NCBI RefSeq assembly: GCF_042670205.1
Contig: NZ_JBHUWD010000015.1
Span: 1 to 64,000, forward strand
DNA from: Luteimicrobium sp042670205
GTDB lineage: Bacteria; Actinomycetota; Actinomycetes; Actinomycetales; Cellulomonadaceae
Length of the DNA stretch: 64,000 nucleotides
Direction of reading: 5' to 3'
Shown one piece after another: positions 1-8,917 of the stretch. The notes beneath the pieces are model-generated. The model was not told the DNA's origin, did no database searches, and saw only the letters and a program-made list of their open reading frames with translations. Both the position numbers and the translations under genes were made by a program. Position 1 is the first letter of the stretch; each line of letters opens with the position of its first letter.

Positions 1-3
1 CGC

Positions 4-339
4 GTTCGCCGAGGGTGACGCTGGGTTCGCCGAGGGTGACGCCGCGTTCGCCGAGGGTGACGCTGGGTTCGCCGAGGGTGACGCCGCGTTCGCCGGCGGT
101 GACGCTGGGTTCGCCGAGGGTGACGCCGCGTTCGCCGAGGGTGACGCTGGGTTCGCCGAGGGTGACGCCGCGTTCGCCGAGGGTGACGCTGGGTTCGCCG
201 AGGGTGACGCCGCGTTCGCCGGCGGTGACGCTGGGTTCGCCGAGGGTGACGCCGCGTTCGCCGAGGGTGACGCTGGGTTCGCCGAGGGTGACGCCGCGTT
301 CGCCGAGGGTGACGCTGGGTTCGCCGACGGTGACGTGTG
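4..339. repeat. 21-bp tandem array with 42-bp and 126-bp higher order
   Basis: Sixteen head-to-tail 21-bp units start with GTTCGCCG every 21 bases from position 4 to 319. Two alternating endings (GCTGG and GCCGC) give a 42-bp period. A GCCGGCGG variant at 88 and again at 214 gives a 126-bp period of six units. The last unit has a GCCGACGG variant and a diverged end. Because 21 is a multiple of three, most frames stay open. On the minus strand one frame reads a heptapeptide (GVTLGER/SVTLGEP) with C-rich third positions, so this could be the N-terminal part of a gene that runs off the left edge. That coding reading is a guess; the repeat is plain in the sequence. Confidence 0.95.
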
Positions 340-430
340 GGCCGGTGCGCCGAGCCTCCGGATCGTGTGGGGTTCTTCGGCTCGGGGCAGCAGATTCCGG
401 AGAGTCGCGTGCACGGCATCGCGCGCGGCG

Positions 431-458
431 CCGAGCATGCGAGCATCCCCATGCTCGG
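431..458. repeat. short inverted repeat
   Basis: CCGAGCAT at 431-438 pairs perfectly with ATGCTCGG at 451-458 over a 12-nt loop. It lies between the tandem array and a much stronger hairpin. No function can be assigned. Confidence 0.55.
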
Positions 459-472
459 TCGGACCCTTCTCG

Positions 473-531
473 GTGAGTGCGTACTCTTTGCGCGACTCGC
501 CGGGTGTGTCGCGCAAAGAGTACGCACTCAC
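473..531. repeat. perfect 24-bp inverted repeat, 11-nt loop
   Basis: The left arm 473-496 begins GTGAGTGCGTACTC. The right arm 508-531 is its exact reverse complement, and the loop is 497-507. Outside the arms, CCTTCTC on the left and GGGAGAAGG on the right extend the pairing after a small offset. There is no T-tract, so a simple intrinsic terminator is not the obvious reading. It could be a REP-type dispersed palindrome or a structured transcript. No gene is credible here. Confidence 0.9.
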
Positions 532-540
532 GGGAGAAGG

Positions 541-757
541 GGGCCGGGCGCGCGCGTGGCTGATCGCATGCTCGACGGGCGTGCGGGCGGGCGAGACCAC
601 GGCCGAGCGGGTGGGTGCGGGGAGGTGGTGAAGGGCGTAAGGGAGTGCGCACGGCCCTAGGGCCGCAGCACGACAGCCCGAACCACCTGCCCGCGCCCAC
701 CCGCGCACCCGACCCCGCGGGCGTCGCACTCGGCGAACGCCCGAGCCGCACGGGGCG
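541..757. other. intergenic, nothing recognised
   Basis: The stretch between the 24-bp hairpin and the end of the TetR gene holds no open frame with gene-like codon use, no repeat and no clear promoter. Confidence 0.6.
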
Positions 758-1438
758 TCAGGTGGCGGGCGCGACGAACGAGCGCAGACCTCGCCACGCG
801 AAGGTCGACAGGATGCTGCTGATGGTCGCGTCGTCGACGCCGCGACCGTCCCGACCGCCGTGGTCCTTCCGGCGGGCGGCGAGGCGCGCCTGCTCAGCGA
901 CCTCCGTGGCCGCGGACCGGGCGATCGCGGTGCACGTGCGCCCGAGGACGAGAGCCTGCTCGCGGTCCATGCGGCAGCGCAGGACGAGCACGTCGGCGAA
1001 GGCGTCGGCGTTGACGGCGTCGGGCCGGAGGACACGCTCGCGGACGGCGTCGTCGCGCATGACGTCCGACTCGAAGAGCAGCGCTGCGGACTGCCCGGCG
1101 TCCACGGCGAACGACACGTACGCCTCGACGACCGCCTGCACGACGTCGCCGCCGTCGAACGACACGGACGGGTCGGCGTCGCGGGCGGGCGCCAGGGCGG
1201 CGTCGACCGCGGCGACGAGCTCGGCGCCGCGCGCGTCCACGACCTCGAGGTAGAGCTCGAGCTTGGAGGGGAAGTGGCGGTACAGCACGGGCTTCGAGAC
1301 GCCGGCCTCGTCGGCGAGGTCGTCCATCGAGATGTGGTGGTAGCCGTGCGCCGCGAACAGGCGCGTGGCGATGCCGAGGAGCTGGACCCGACGTGCGGCA
1401 CGCGGGATCCGGTGGGTCAGCGTTGCGGTGGCGGGCAC
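758..1438 (-). CDS. TetR/AcrR-family transcriptional regulator
   Basis: Predicted DNA-binding repressor of 226 residues. The N-terminal helix-turn-helix region is typical of TetR: RLFAAHGYHHISMDDLADEAG followed by VSKPVLYRHFPSKLEL. The C-terminal two thirds is helical, as in ligand-binding domains of the family, and gives no ligand clue. I chose the GTG at 1438 because a purine-rich AAGGGGGGAA lies just upstream; an in-frame ATG at 1477 would add 13 residues. The gene stands alone, divergent from the small membrane protein at 1613, so it may control that gene or itself. Long antisense frames through the neighbouring helicase gene extend this frame artificially. The family call is firm; the target is unknown. 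Confidence 0.88.
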   Translation of the reverse strand: MPATATLTHRIPRAARRVQLLGIATRLFAAHGYHHISMDDLADEAGVSKPVLYRHFPSKLELYLEVVDARGAELVAAVDAALAPARDADPSVSFDGGDVVQAVVEAYVSFAVDAGQSAALLFESDVMRDDAVRERVLRPDAVNADAFADVLVLRCRMDREQALVLGRTCTAIARSAATEVAEQARLAARRKDHGGRDGRGVDDATISSILSTFAWRGLRSFVAPAT

Positions 1439-1612
1439 GTCGTTCCCCCCTTCGGGCCTGGCTTGCGAGCCGGTCATCGGATGGTAGAGGGCTCCGGTCG
1501 GGTGTCCAAGGGCTTGTACGCCTGGTGAGACGGCGGGCCGCTGACCTCGGTGAACGTTCCTTTCGTGGTGTCGCCGCGGCGTGGACATCTCGCCCGTGGC
1601 AGGATCCCGGCC

Positions 1613-1978
1613 ATGTCGACAGGACCGGAAGGGCGCCGCGCGGGGACGTCGGGACGGCGCCTGCGGAGCGCGGCGCTCGTGCTCGCGCTGGGCTGCGTCA
1701 TGACGGTCGCGTGGTGGAGCTGGGACGTCGAGGTCGGCGGCGGGATCTGCGGCAGCGCCTTCCACGTCCACCCGGGGAGCGGATACGCGGTCACGGGCGG
1801 GGAGATGTCCGACGACGTCCGTCGTGACCTGCGTGACGGGTGTCAGCAGGCCGGCGCGTGGCCCTGGCGGGCCGGCTGGGCGTCGCTCGGCGGGTGCGGC
1901 CTCGTCGCACTCGGGCTGGTCGCCGCCCCGCTCGTGCCGCACCCTCGCCGCGGTGAGGCTGGGTCCCCGCTGCCGTGA
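1613..1978 (+). CDS. small membrane protein of unknown function
   Basis: A 121-residue protein with two likely membrane segments, around SAALVLALGCVMTVAWW near the N-terminus and GWASLGGCGLVALGLVAAPLV near the C-terminus. The roughly 45-residue segment between them has three cysteines (GGGICGS, DGCQQ, GGCG) and would face one side of the membrane. The ATG at 1613 is preceded by GGCAGGA; an upstream ATG at 1550 is possible but adds an unlikely basic leader. It sits between a divergent TetR gene and adnA. I do not recognise a family. Confidence 0.6.
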   Translation: MSTGPEGRRAGTSGRRLRSAALVLALGCVMTVAWWSWDVEVGGGICGSAFHVHPGSGYAVTGGEMSDDVRRDLRDGCQQAGAWPWRAGWASLGGCGLVALGLVAAPLVPHPRRGEAGSPLP

Positions 1979-2011
1979 CGTGGTGTCGGCGGCGCGTGGT
2001 GGGATGAGCCC

Positions 2012-5000
2012 GTGCCGCCCGCTCCCGCCGTCAGCCTCCTGCCGCCCGCACCGCTCGACCTGGGTGCCGCGGCGTCGGGCACCGGGCTCGACGGGTCGCA
2101 GACGGCGGCGCTCCAGGCCGCCGGGGAACTGGCGCCCGGGGAGGCGCTCGTCGTCCTGGGCGCGCCCGGCACGGGCAAGACGACGGTCGCCGTCGAGGCC
2201 GCCGCGCAGGCGCTCGCCCTGGGAGTAGCCCCGCACGAGGTGCTGCTCCTGGCGCCGTCGCGTCGTGCGGCGAGCTCCCTGCGCGACGTCCTGACGTACC
2301 GGGCGGCGCGGACCCTCTCGGCACCCCTCGTCCGGACCGCGGCGTCCGCGGCGTTCGCGGTGCTGTGCTCGCGCGCCGAGGCTTTCGGTGACCCGCTGCC
2401 CACCCTCGTGTCGGGCCCGGAGCAGGACCTCCTGCTGTCCGAGCTGCTGGCCGGCCACGTCGCCGGCGTCGGCGTGCCCCTGACGCTCCCGCCGGGCCTG
2501 CCCGACGACGTCCTCGGGCTGCGAGGGTTCCGCCAGGAGCTCCGCGACCTGCTGATGCGCGCGGCGGAGCACGATCTCCTGCCGTCCGAGCTCGCTGCGC
2601 TCGGCCGCCTCCACGACCGTCCCGAGTGGGAGCTCGCGGCCCAGCTCTACGACGAGTACCTCGCCGTCATGGCGCTCGGCACGGGAACCCCGGACCGGGG
2701 CGCGCGGGTCGACCCGGCGGTCGTCGTCGCCGAGGCCGCCGACGCGCTGCGCACCTGGGACGCGGACCTGCCGGGCGTGCCGCGCCCGCGCTGGCGGCTC
2801 GTCGTCGTCGACGACTACCAGGAGGCCACCGCGGCCACCGCGTCGTTCCTCGAGGTCCTGCGCGGCGACGGCGCGCGCCTCGTCCTGGTCGGCGACCCCG
2901 ACGTCGCGGTGCAGACGTTCCGCGGCGCGAGCCCGGCCCTGCTCGGCCAGGCGGGCGCGCGGCCCGGCGCCGGGCCAGGGCACGTCGGCGCGTTCGACGC
3001 CCGGACGGTGCACCTGGCTGCTGCCTGGCGGCACGCCGCCCCGATACGAGACGTCGTCGCGCGGGTCGCGTCGGCCGTCCCGACGCTCGGTGCGGCGGCG
3101 CACCGGCGGGCGTCCTCGACTCCCGCGCCCGAGGACGAACCGAGCCCGCACGAGCCCTCCGTCGAGGTCGCGACGTTCGTCTCGGGAGCCGAGGAGGTCG
3201 CGCACGTCGCGCGCGTGCTGCGGGCCGAGCACCTCCTGCACGGCACGCCCTGGGAGCGCATGGCCGTCGTGGCGCGCGCCGGCGGACAGCTCGCGGCGCT
3301 TCGCCGCGGACTCCTCGCAGCCCAGGTGCCCGTCAACCTCCTGGGCTCCGACGTGCCGTTGCGCGACGAGCCCGCGGTGCGGCCGCTGCTCGCCGTCGTG
3401 GCGCTCGCCCTCGACCTCGAGGACGCGGCGGCGACGCCCGAGCCGGCCGACGGAGCCGCCACCGCGGCTGACCCGATCGTCGTGGCCGAGCTCCTCACGT
3501 CGCCGCTCGGCGGGCTCGACGTCGTCGGGCTGCGCCGCCTGCGCCGGGCGCTGCGCGCGGAAGAGCGTGCGGGCGGTGGCGGCCGGGCGTCGGACGCGCT
3601 GCTCGCGGAGGCCGTCGAGCACCCGGCTCGCGCGGCCACCCTCCCGGCCACTGTCCGCACCCCGGCCGAGCGGGTGGCGCGCGTCGTCGAGGCGGCCCGG
3701 GTGGCGTCGCGCGAGCCCGACGCCGACGCGCAGTCCGTCCTCTGGGCCGCGTGGGAGGCCACGGGGCTCGCCGACCGGTGGCAGCGCCTCGCGCTCGAGG
3801 GCGGGACGGCCGGGGCGCGCGCCGACCGCGACCTCGACGCCGTCCTCGCGCTGTTCCGCGCCGCGGAGACGTTCGTCGACCGGCTCCCGCAGGCGCCGGT
3901 CCGCGCGTTCCTCGACTACCTCGGCTCGCAGGACCTGCCCGCCGACACGCTCGCGGCCCAGGCCGTCGGCGCGGGCTCCGTGTCGGCGCTCACGCCCGCC
4001 GGCGCGGCGGGCGGCGAGTGGGACGTCGTCGTCGTGACCGGCGTGCAGGACGGCGTGTGGCCGGACCTGCGCCTGCGTGACTCGCTGCTCGGCTCGCAGG
4101 CCCTCGTCGAGCTGCTCGCACGACGCGAGGTCGGTGGCACCGAGGGCGAGACCGGGGCCGCGGCGCGCCGTGCCGTCCTCGCGGACGAGCTGCGCGCCTT
4201 CGCGGTCGCCGTCTCTCGCGCGCGGCGCCGGCTCCTCGTGACCGCCGTCGACGACGCCGACGAGCGCCCGTCCGTCTTCCTCGACCTGGTCGAGGCGCCG
4301 CCCGAGGAGGGGCGCACCCCGCGTCGCCGGGAGGCGTCGCTCGACCTGCGGGGTCTGGTCGCGTCGCTGCGGCGCCGGCTCGTCGAGGTCGAGGCGACGG
4401 GACCGCAGGCGGGAGGCGACCCGCCCGTCGCGCTGCCGCCCGACCGGGCCGCCGGGCTGCTCGCCGACCTGGCCCGCGCCGGCGTCCCCGGCGCCGACCC
4501 CGCTCACTGGTACGGCGCGGGCGACGTCACGAGCGACGCCCCGCTCCACCCGGGTGACGACCGCGTCGTCGTGTCGCCGTCGCGCGTCGAGCTCGTCGAC
4601 GCGTGCGCGCTGCGGTGGGCGCTCGAGACCGCGGGCGGCACCGCGCCCGACGCGACGGTCCAGACGCTCGGCACCCTCGTCCACGCCGTCGCCGAGACCC
4701 TGCCCGACGGCGGCCACGCGGCGCTCGCGGCCGAGCTCGACCGGCGCTTCCCGGAGCTCGGGCTCAAGCCGGGCTGGCCGGCGACGCAGACGCGCCGCCG
4801 GGCCGACGCGATGGTCGAACGCCTCGCCGGGTACCTCCAGGGCCGCACGGCGCTCGCCGTCGAAGTGCCGTTCCGCGTCGACGTGGGGGAGCGCGCGACC
4901 CTGCGCGGCGTGATCGACCGCGTGGAGGCGACCGAGGATCCCGGCGCCGTGGAGGTCGTCGACCTCAAGACGGGACGCAACGCGCCGTCGAAGGCCGACA

Positions 5001-5347
5001 CCGAGCAGCACGCCCAGCTCGGCGCCTACCAGCTCGCGGTCGAGCTCGGCGGCCTCGACGGCTCGAAGCAGCCCGAGGGCGGCCCCGGCGCCGACCTCCC
5101 CGACGGTGCTCGCCCGGCGGGGGCGCGGCTCGTCTACCTCGGCACGGGCCGGAACGCCGCGCTGCGCGACCAGCCCGCCCTCGACGACCAGCCCGACGGG
5201 GGCGCGTGGGCGGCCGAGCTCGTCGACGGCGTCGCGCGCACGATGGCCGGGTCGGCGTTCCTGGCGCAGGAGAACCGGCTGTGCGGGTCGTGCCCGGTGC
5301 GTCGCACGTGCCCCGCCCAGCCCGAGGGACGACAGGTGATCGCGTGA
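2012..5347 (+). CDS. adnA: AdnA-like helicase-nuclease subunit
   Basis: Subunit of the actinobacterial AdnAB motor-nuclease, which resects double-strand breaks in place of RecBCD/AddAB. The 1111-residue protein has a superfamily 1 motor at the N-terminus with a Walker A motif GAPGTGKT at 50-57. The Walker B/motif II reads DDYQ at 267-270 rather than the usual DExQ, which suggests a weaker ATPase than its partner. A PD-(D/E)XK nuclease lies at the C-terminus (GVIDRVE, then VVDLKTG). Cysteines C865, C1091, C1094 and C1100 match the spacing of an AddB-type iron-sulphur cluster around the nuclease. GTG at 2012 is the start; the upstream ATG is out of frame. The stop overlaps the start of adnB, so the two are translationally coupled. 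Confidence 0.9.
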   Translation: MPPAPAVSLLPPAPLDLGAAASGTGLDGSQTAALQAAGELAPGEALVVLGAPGTGKTTVAVEAAAQALALGVAPHEVLLLAPSRRAASSLRDVLTYRAARTLSAPLVRTAASAAFAVLCSRAEAFGDPLPTLVSGPEQDLLLSELLAGHVAGVGVPLTLPPGLPDDVLGLRGFRQELRDLLMRAAEHDLLPSELAALGRLHDRPEWELAAQLYDEYLAVMALGTGTPDRGARVDPAVVVAEAADALRTWDADLPGVPRPRWRLVVVDDYQEATAATASFLEVLRGDGARLVLVGDPDVAVQTFRGASPALLGQAGARPGAGPGHVGAFDARTVHLAAAWRHAAPIRDVVARVASAVPTLGAAAHRRASSTPAPEDEPSPHEPSVEVATFVSGAEEVAHVARVLRAEHLLHGTPWERMAVVARAGGQLAALRRGLLAAQVPVNLLGSDVPLRDEPAVRPLLAVVALALDLEDAAATPEPADGAATAADPIVVAELLTSPLGGLDVVGLRRLRRALRAEERAGGGGRASDALLAEAVEHPARAATLPATVRTPAERVARVVEAARVASREPDADAQSVLWAAWEATGLADRWQRLALEGGTAGARADRDLDAVLALFRAAETFVDRLPQAPVRAFLDYLGSQDLPADTLAAQAVGAGSVSALTPAGAAGGEWDVVVVTGVQDGVWPDLRLRDSLLGSQALVELLARREVGGTEGETGAAARRAVLADELRAFAVAVSRARRRLLVTAVDDADERPSVFLDLVEAPPEEGRTPRRREASLDLRGLVASLRRRLVEVEATGPQAGGDPPVALPPDRAAGLLADLARAGVPGADPAHWYGAGDVTSDAPLHPGDDRVVVSPSRVELVDACALRWALETAGGTAPDATVQTLGTLVHAVAETLPDGGHAALAAELDRRFPELGLKPGWPATQTRRRADAMVERLAGYLQGRTALAVEVPFRVDVGERATLRGVIDRVEATEDPGAVEVVDLKTGRNAPSKADTEQHAQLGAYQLAVELGGLDGSKQPEGGPGADLPDGARPAGARLVYLGTGRNAALRDQPALDDQPDGGAWAAELVDGVARTMAGSAFLAQENRLCGSCPVRRTCPAQPEGRQVIA

Positions 5348-8300
5348 CCGAGCAGCTCGACCGCATCCTCCCGCCCCCGGCCGTCCGCCGGCCGTACGCG
5401 GCCCTCGAGATCGCCGACGTCCTGGGCCGGCCGGCCCCGACGCCCGAGCAGGTCGCCGTGATCGAGGCCGACCCGGCCGCGCCGCTCCTCGTGATCGCGG
5501 GCGCCGGCTCGGGCAAGACGGAGACCATGGCGTCGCGCGTGGTCTGGCTGATCGCGAACGCGCACGTGCGGCCCGAGGAGGTCCTCGGTCTGACGTTCAC
5601 GCGCAAGGCTGCCGGCGAGCTCGCGCTGCGCGTCCAGGACCGGCTAGCGCAGTTCGCGCGACGGACGGGCGCGGCGAGCGACGGGCTGGCGCTCCTCGAC
5701 CGGCCCACCGTGTCCACGTACAACGCGTACGCGGCGGGGCTCGTGGGCGACCATGCCCTGCGGCTCGGGATCGAGCCGGGCTCCCGGCTGCTGTCCGAGG
5801 CGAGCCAGTGGCAGCTCGCGGCGGAGGTCGTGGAGTCCTGGGCGGGGGACCTCGGCACCGACGCGGCGGTGTCGTCCGTGATCGACGCCGTGCGGTCGCT
5901 GTCCGGGGCGCTCGCGGAGCACCTGCTCGAGCCCGCGGAGGCGAGGGCGCGGCTCGAGCGCCTCGCCGACGGCATCGCGGCCGTCCCGCTCGGCCGGCGC
6001 AGGACGCACTACGCCGACGTCACGAGCCTGCTCGCGAGTCTCGGCGAGCGGGGCCGCCTTCTCGACGTGGTCGCCGCGTACAGCGAGCGCAAGCGGAGGC
6101 TCGAGGCGCTCGACTTCGGCGACCAGGTCGCGATCGCGGCCCGGCTCGCCCGCGAGGTGCCCGTCGTCGGACGGCTGGAGCGCGGGCGGTACCGCGCCGT
6201 GCTGCTGGACGAGTACCAGGACACCTCGCACGCGCAGGTCGAGCTGCTCGCGGCGCTGTTCGGCGCGGGGCACGGCGTGACGGCCGTCGGCGACCCCAAC
6301 CAGTCGATCTACGGGTGGCGCGGCGCGAGCGCCGGCGGCATCGGGCGCTTCCCCGAGCGGTTCCGCCTAGCGCCCACGTCCGCGAGCCCGCACGGAGCCC
6401 GCGCGCGCGTGCTCAGCCTGTCGACGTCGTGGCGCAACGACCGGGCGATCCTCGACGTGGCGAACCGGACCGCGGAGCCGCTGCGCGCGTCGTCCCAGGT
6501 GCCCGTGGACCGGCTCGCGGCTCGTCCCGGGGCAGGCGAAGGAGCGGTGCACGTGACGTTCCACGCGACGGAGGACGAGGAGGCCGCGCACCTCGCCGAC
6601 GTGGTCGCTCGCGCACGCGACGAGGCGTCCGCGGCGGGCCGCCCGATGCCGTCCGCGGCGGTGCTGTGCCGTGCGCGACGCCAGTTCCTGCCCGTCGAGG
6701 CGGCGCTGCGCTCGCGCGGGATCCCGGTGGAGGTCGTCGGGCTGGGCGGGCTCCTGTCGACGCCCGAGGTCACGGACCTCGTCGCGTTCCTGCAGGTCGC
6801 GCACGACCCGTCGCGCGGCGACGCGCTCGCCCGCCTGCTCACCGGTCCGCGCGTCAACCTGGGCGCGGCCGACCTCTTCGCGCTCGCGAGCCGCGCGCGG
6901 GACCTCGCCGACGCGCAGGACCGCCGCGCGGGGCGAGCGGCCGACGGCGCCGACGGGCCCGACGCCACCTCGTCGGACGGTGGGGACCCGGCCGGCCGGG
7001 ACGCGGCGCCGACCGACGGGCTCCCCGACGACGAACCGGCGATCCTCGAGGGCGACGTCGTCGACCACCGCTCGCTCGTCGACGCGCTCGACGACCTCCC
7101 GGCCCCGGGGCGCGCGGCCCGCGACGGCCGGACGCTCACCTCGGCGGCCCACGCGCGGCTCGGCTCGCTCGCGCGCGACCTGCGGGCCGTGCGCGCCCAG
7201 ACGTACCTGTCCCTGCCCGAGCTCGTCACGCAGGCGGAGCGCGCGCTCGGCCTCGACATCGAGGTCGACGTGGCCGCAGCGCTGTTCGACGCGGGAGCGC
7301 AGGGCGGCAGCGAGCTCGGACGCGCGCACCTCGACGCCTTCCGCGACGTCGCCGTGGAGTTCTCCCAGTCCGCTGACACCCCGACCCTGGGCGCGTTCCT
7401 CGCGTGGCTCGGTGCCGCCCAGGCGCAGGAGGGCGGGCTCGACCTGCCGCTGCGCGACGTCGACCCCGACGCCGTCCAGGTCATCACGGTGCACGGCGCG
7501 AAGGGCCTCGAGTGGGACGTCGTCGTCGTGCCGGGGCTCGTGCAGCAGGCGTTCCCGCAGGTGCGGTTCGGCGAGGACGGCCCGACCGACTCGGGCTGGC
7601 TGACGGGCCTCGGCAACCTGCCCTACCCGCTGCGCGGCGACGCGCGCGACCTCCCGCGCCTCGCGTACGACGACGCCGAGGACGCCACCGGGCTGCGTGA
7701 CGCTCTCGCTGCGTTCAAGCTCGCCTCGGGTGAGCACGAGCTCGCCGAGGAGCGGCGCCTCGCCTACGTGGCGTTCACGCGGGCCCGGCACGACCTGCAC
7801 CTGTCCGGGTCGTGGTGGCGGACGGGGACGCGGCCGAGCGAGCCGTCGGTGTTCCTCACCGAGCTCGTCGAGTCGGGGGTACGGCCCGACGCGTGGGCCG
7901 ACGTCCCCGAGGACGGCGCGTCGAACCCCCTCGCCGACCGGGTCCGCACCGGCTGGTGGCCCGCGGTCGCCGCCGACAGCCAGACGGCGGCGGACGGCGA
8001 GGCGGCCACCTCGGACGGCACGGACCTCGACGAAGCCCTCTCACCCGGTGTGGCGTCCGCCGGGGACGGTGCGGAGCCGGGCCCGTCGCCCGCGGTCCGC
8101 GCGGTCCGAGCCGCGGCCGCGGCGGTCCGCGACGCGGTCGCCGTCGGTGCGTCGGTGCTCGCCGCCGACCCCGCGGACGACGACGACCTCACCGCGCTCG
8201 CCCGCCTGCTGCTGGCCGAGCGCGCGACCCACGAGGCGGCCCGCGCCGAGGTGCCGTTCCCGGCGCACGTCTCGGCGTCGGGGCTCGTGGCGCTCGCCGC

Positions 8301-8880
8301 GGACCGGGACGCCTTCGCCCTGTCACGCCGCCGTCCGGTCCCGCGCAGGCCGTCGTCGCACGCGCGCCGAGGCACGGCGTTCCACGCGTGGGTCGAGCGG
8401 TACTTCGGTGCGGCGGCCCTGCTCGACGTCGAGGACCTGCCCGGCGCCGACGACGCCGACGTCCGCACCGACGAGCAGCTCGACGCGCTCCGGGCCACGT
8501 TCATGGGGTCCGTGTGGGCTTCGCGCGAGCCGCTCGCGATCGAGGTCGACGTCGAGACGCCGGTCGCGGGCGTCGTCGTGCGGTGCCGGATCGACGCGGT
8601 GTTCCCCGAGCGCATCGAGCCGCGGCAGGGCGAGCACGCGGGGCGTACGGGCGCCGTCGTCGTGGACTGGAAGACGGGCCGCGCCCCGCACGACGCCGAG
8701 TCGCGGCGGGCGCGCGAGGTGCAGCTCGCGGCGTACCGGCTGGCGTGGTCGCGGTGGTCGGGTCTGCCGCTCGAGGACGTCTCCGCGGCGTTCTACTACG
8801 TCGCGGACGACACCGTGGTGCGCCCGGTCGACCTGCTCGACGAGGCCGCGCTCGAGGCCCTGGTGCGCGGCGATCGTTGA
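5344..8880 (+). CDS. adnB: AdnB-like helicase-nuclease subunit (lead motor)
   Basis: Second subunit of AdnAB, 1178 residues. It is a UvrD/RecB-type helicase with Walker A GAGSGKT at 53-59 and an intact motif II DEYQ at 289-292, followed by the helicase motifs GDPNQSIYGWRGA and VHGAKGLEW. The C-terminal nuclease has a cysteine-free PD-(D/E)XK core with RIDAVF and VVDWKTG (D1108, K1110), then a QLAAYRLAW helix. In mycobacteria the AdnB motor drives translocation; the intact motif II here against the DDYQ of AdnA fits that. An acidic, Ala/Asp-rich linker near 530-580 is typical of such high-GC helicases. The GTG at 5344 overlaps the adnA stop codon. Confidence 0.92.
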   Translation: MTEQLDRILPPPAVRRPYAALEIADVLGRPAPTPEQVAVIEADPAAPLLVIAGAGSGKTETMASRVVWLIANAHVRPEEVLGLTFTRKAAGELALRVQDRLAQFARRTGAASDGLALLDRPTVSTYNAYAAGLVGDHALRLGIEPGSRLLSEASQWQLAAEVVESWAGDLGTDAAVSSVIDAVRSLSGALAEHLLEPAEARARLERLADGIAAVPLGRRRTHYADVTSLLASLGERGRLLDVVAAYSERKRRLEALDFGDQVAIAARLAREVPVVGRLERGRYRAVLLDEYQDTSHAQVELLAALFGAGHGVTAVGDPNQSIYGWRGASAGGIGRFPERFRLAPTSASPHGARARVLSLSTSWRNDRAILDVANRTAEPLRASSQVPVDRLAARPGAGEGAVHVTFHATEDEEAAHLADVVARARDEASAAGRPMPSAAVLCRARRQFLPVEAALRSRGIPVEVVGLGGLLSTPEVTDLVAFLQVAHDPSRGDALARLLTGPRVNLGAADLFALASRARDLADAQDRRAGRAADGADGPDATSSDGGDPAGRDAAPTDGLPDDEPAILEGDVVDHRSLVDALDDLPAPGRAARDGRTLTSAAHARLGSLARDLRAVRAQTYLSLPELVTQAERALGLDIEVDVAAALFDAGAQGGSELGRAHLDAFRDVAVEFSQSADTPTLGAFLAWLGAAQAQEGGLDLPLRDVDPDAVQVITVHGAKGLEWDVVVVPGLVQQAFPQVRFGEDGPTDSGWLTGLGNLPYPLRGDARDLPRLAYDDAEDATGLRDALAAFKLASGEHELAEERRLAYVAFTRARHDLHLSGSWWRTGTRPSEPSVFLTELVESGVRPDAWADVPEDGASNPLADRVRTGWWPAVAADSQTAADGEAATSDGTDLDEALSPGVASAGDGAEPGPSPAVRAVRAAAAAVRDAVAVGASVLAADPADDDDLTALARLLLAERATHEAARAEVPFPAHVSASGLVALAADRDAFALSRRRPVPRRPSSHARRGTAFHAWVERYFGAAALLDVEDLPGADDADVRTDEQLDALRATFMGSVWASREPLAIEVDVETPVAGVVVRCRIDAVFPERIEPRQGEHAGRTGAVVVDWKTGRAPHDAESRRAREVQLAAYRLAWSRWSGLPLEDVSAAFYYVADDTVVRPVDLLDEAALEALVRGDR

Positions 8881-8898
8881 GCCGCTCCGCCGCCACCG

Positions 8899-8913
8899 GC
8901 CCCCGGCGGGGGC
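8899..8913. terminator. possible weak hairpin between convergent genes
   Basis: GCCCCC at 8899-8904 pairs with GGGGGC at 8908-8913 over a 3-nt loop, in the 37 bases between adnB and the convergent phosphotransferase. It is short and has no T-tract, so it is tentative. Confidence 0.35.
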
Positions 8914-8917
8914 GGGC

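Noticed and set aside
15..476. Plus-strand 153-residue repetitive protein (TLGSPRV repeats)
   Set aside because: Codon third positions are unlike real genes here, there is no ribosome-binding site, and it exists only because the repeat length is a multiple of three.
758..5011. 1417-codon minus-strand open frame through adnA
   Set aside because: Only the last 226 codons are gene-like (TetR). The rest is an Arg/Asp-rich antisense frame that stays open because of high GC.
4603..5343. Plus-strand frame extending adnB upstream by 247 codons
   Set aside because: The added text is Arg-rich shadow of adnA; the helicase domain and GTG start at 5344 explain the gene.
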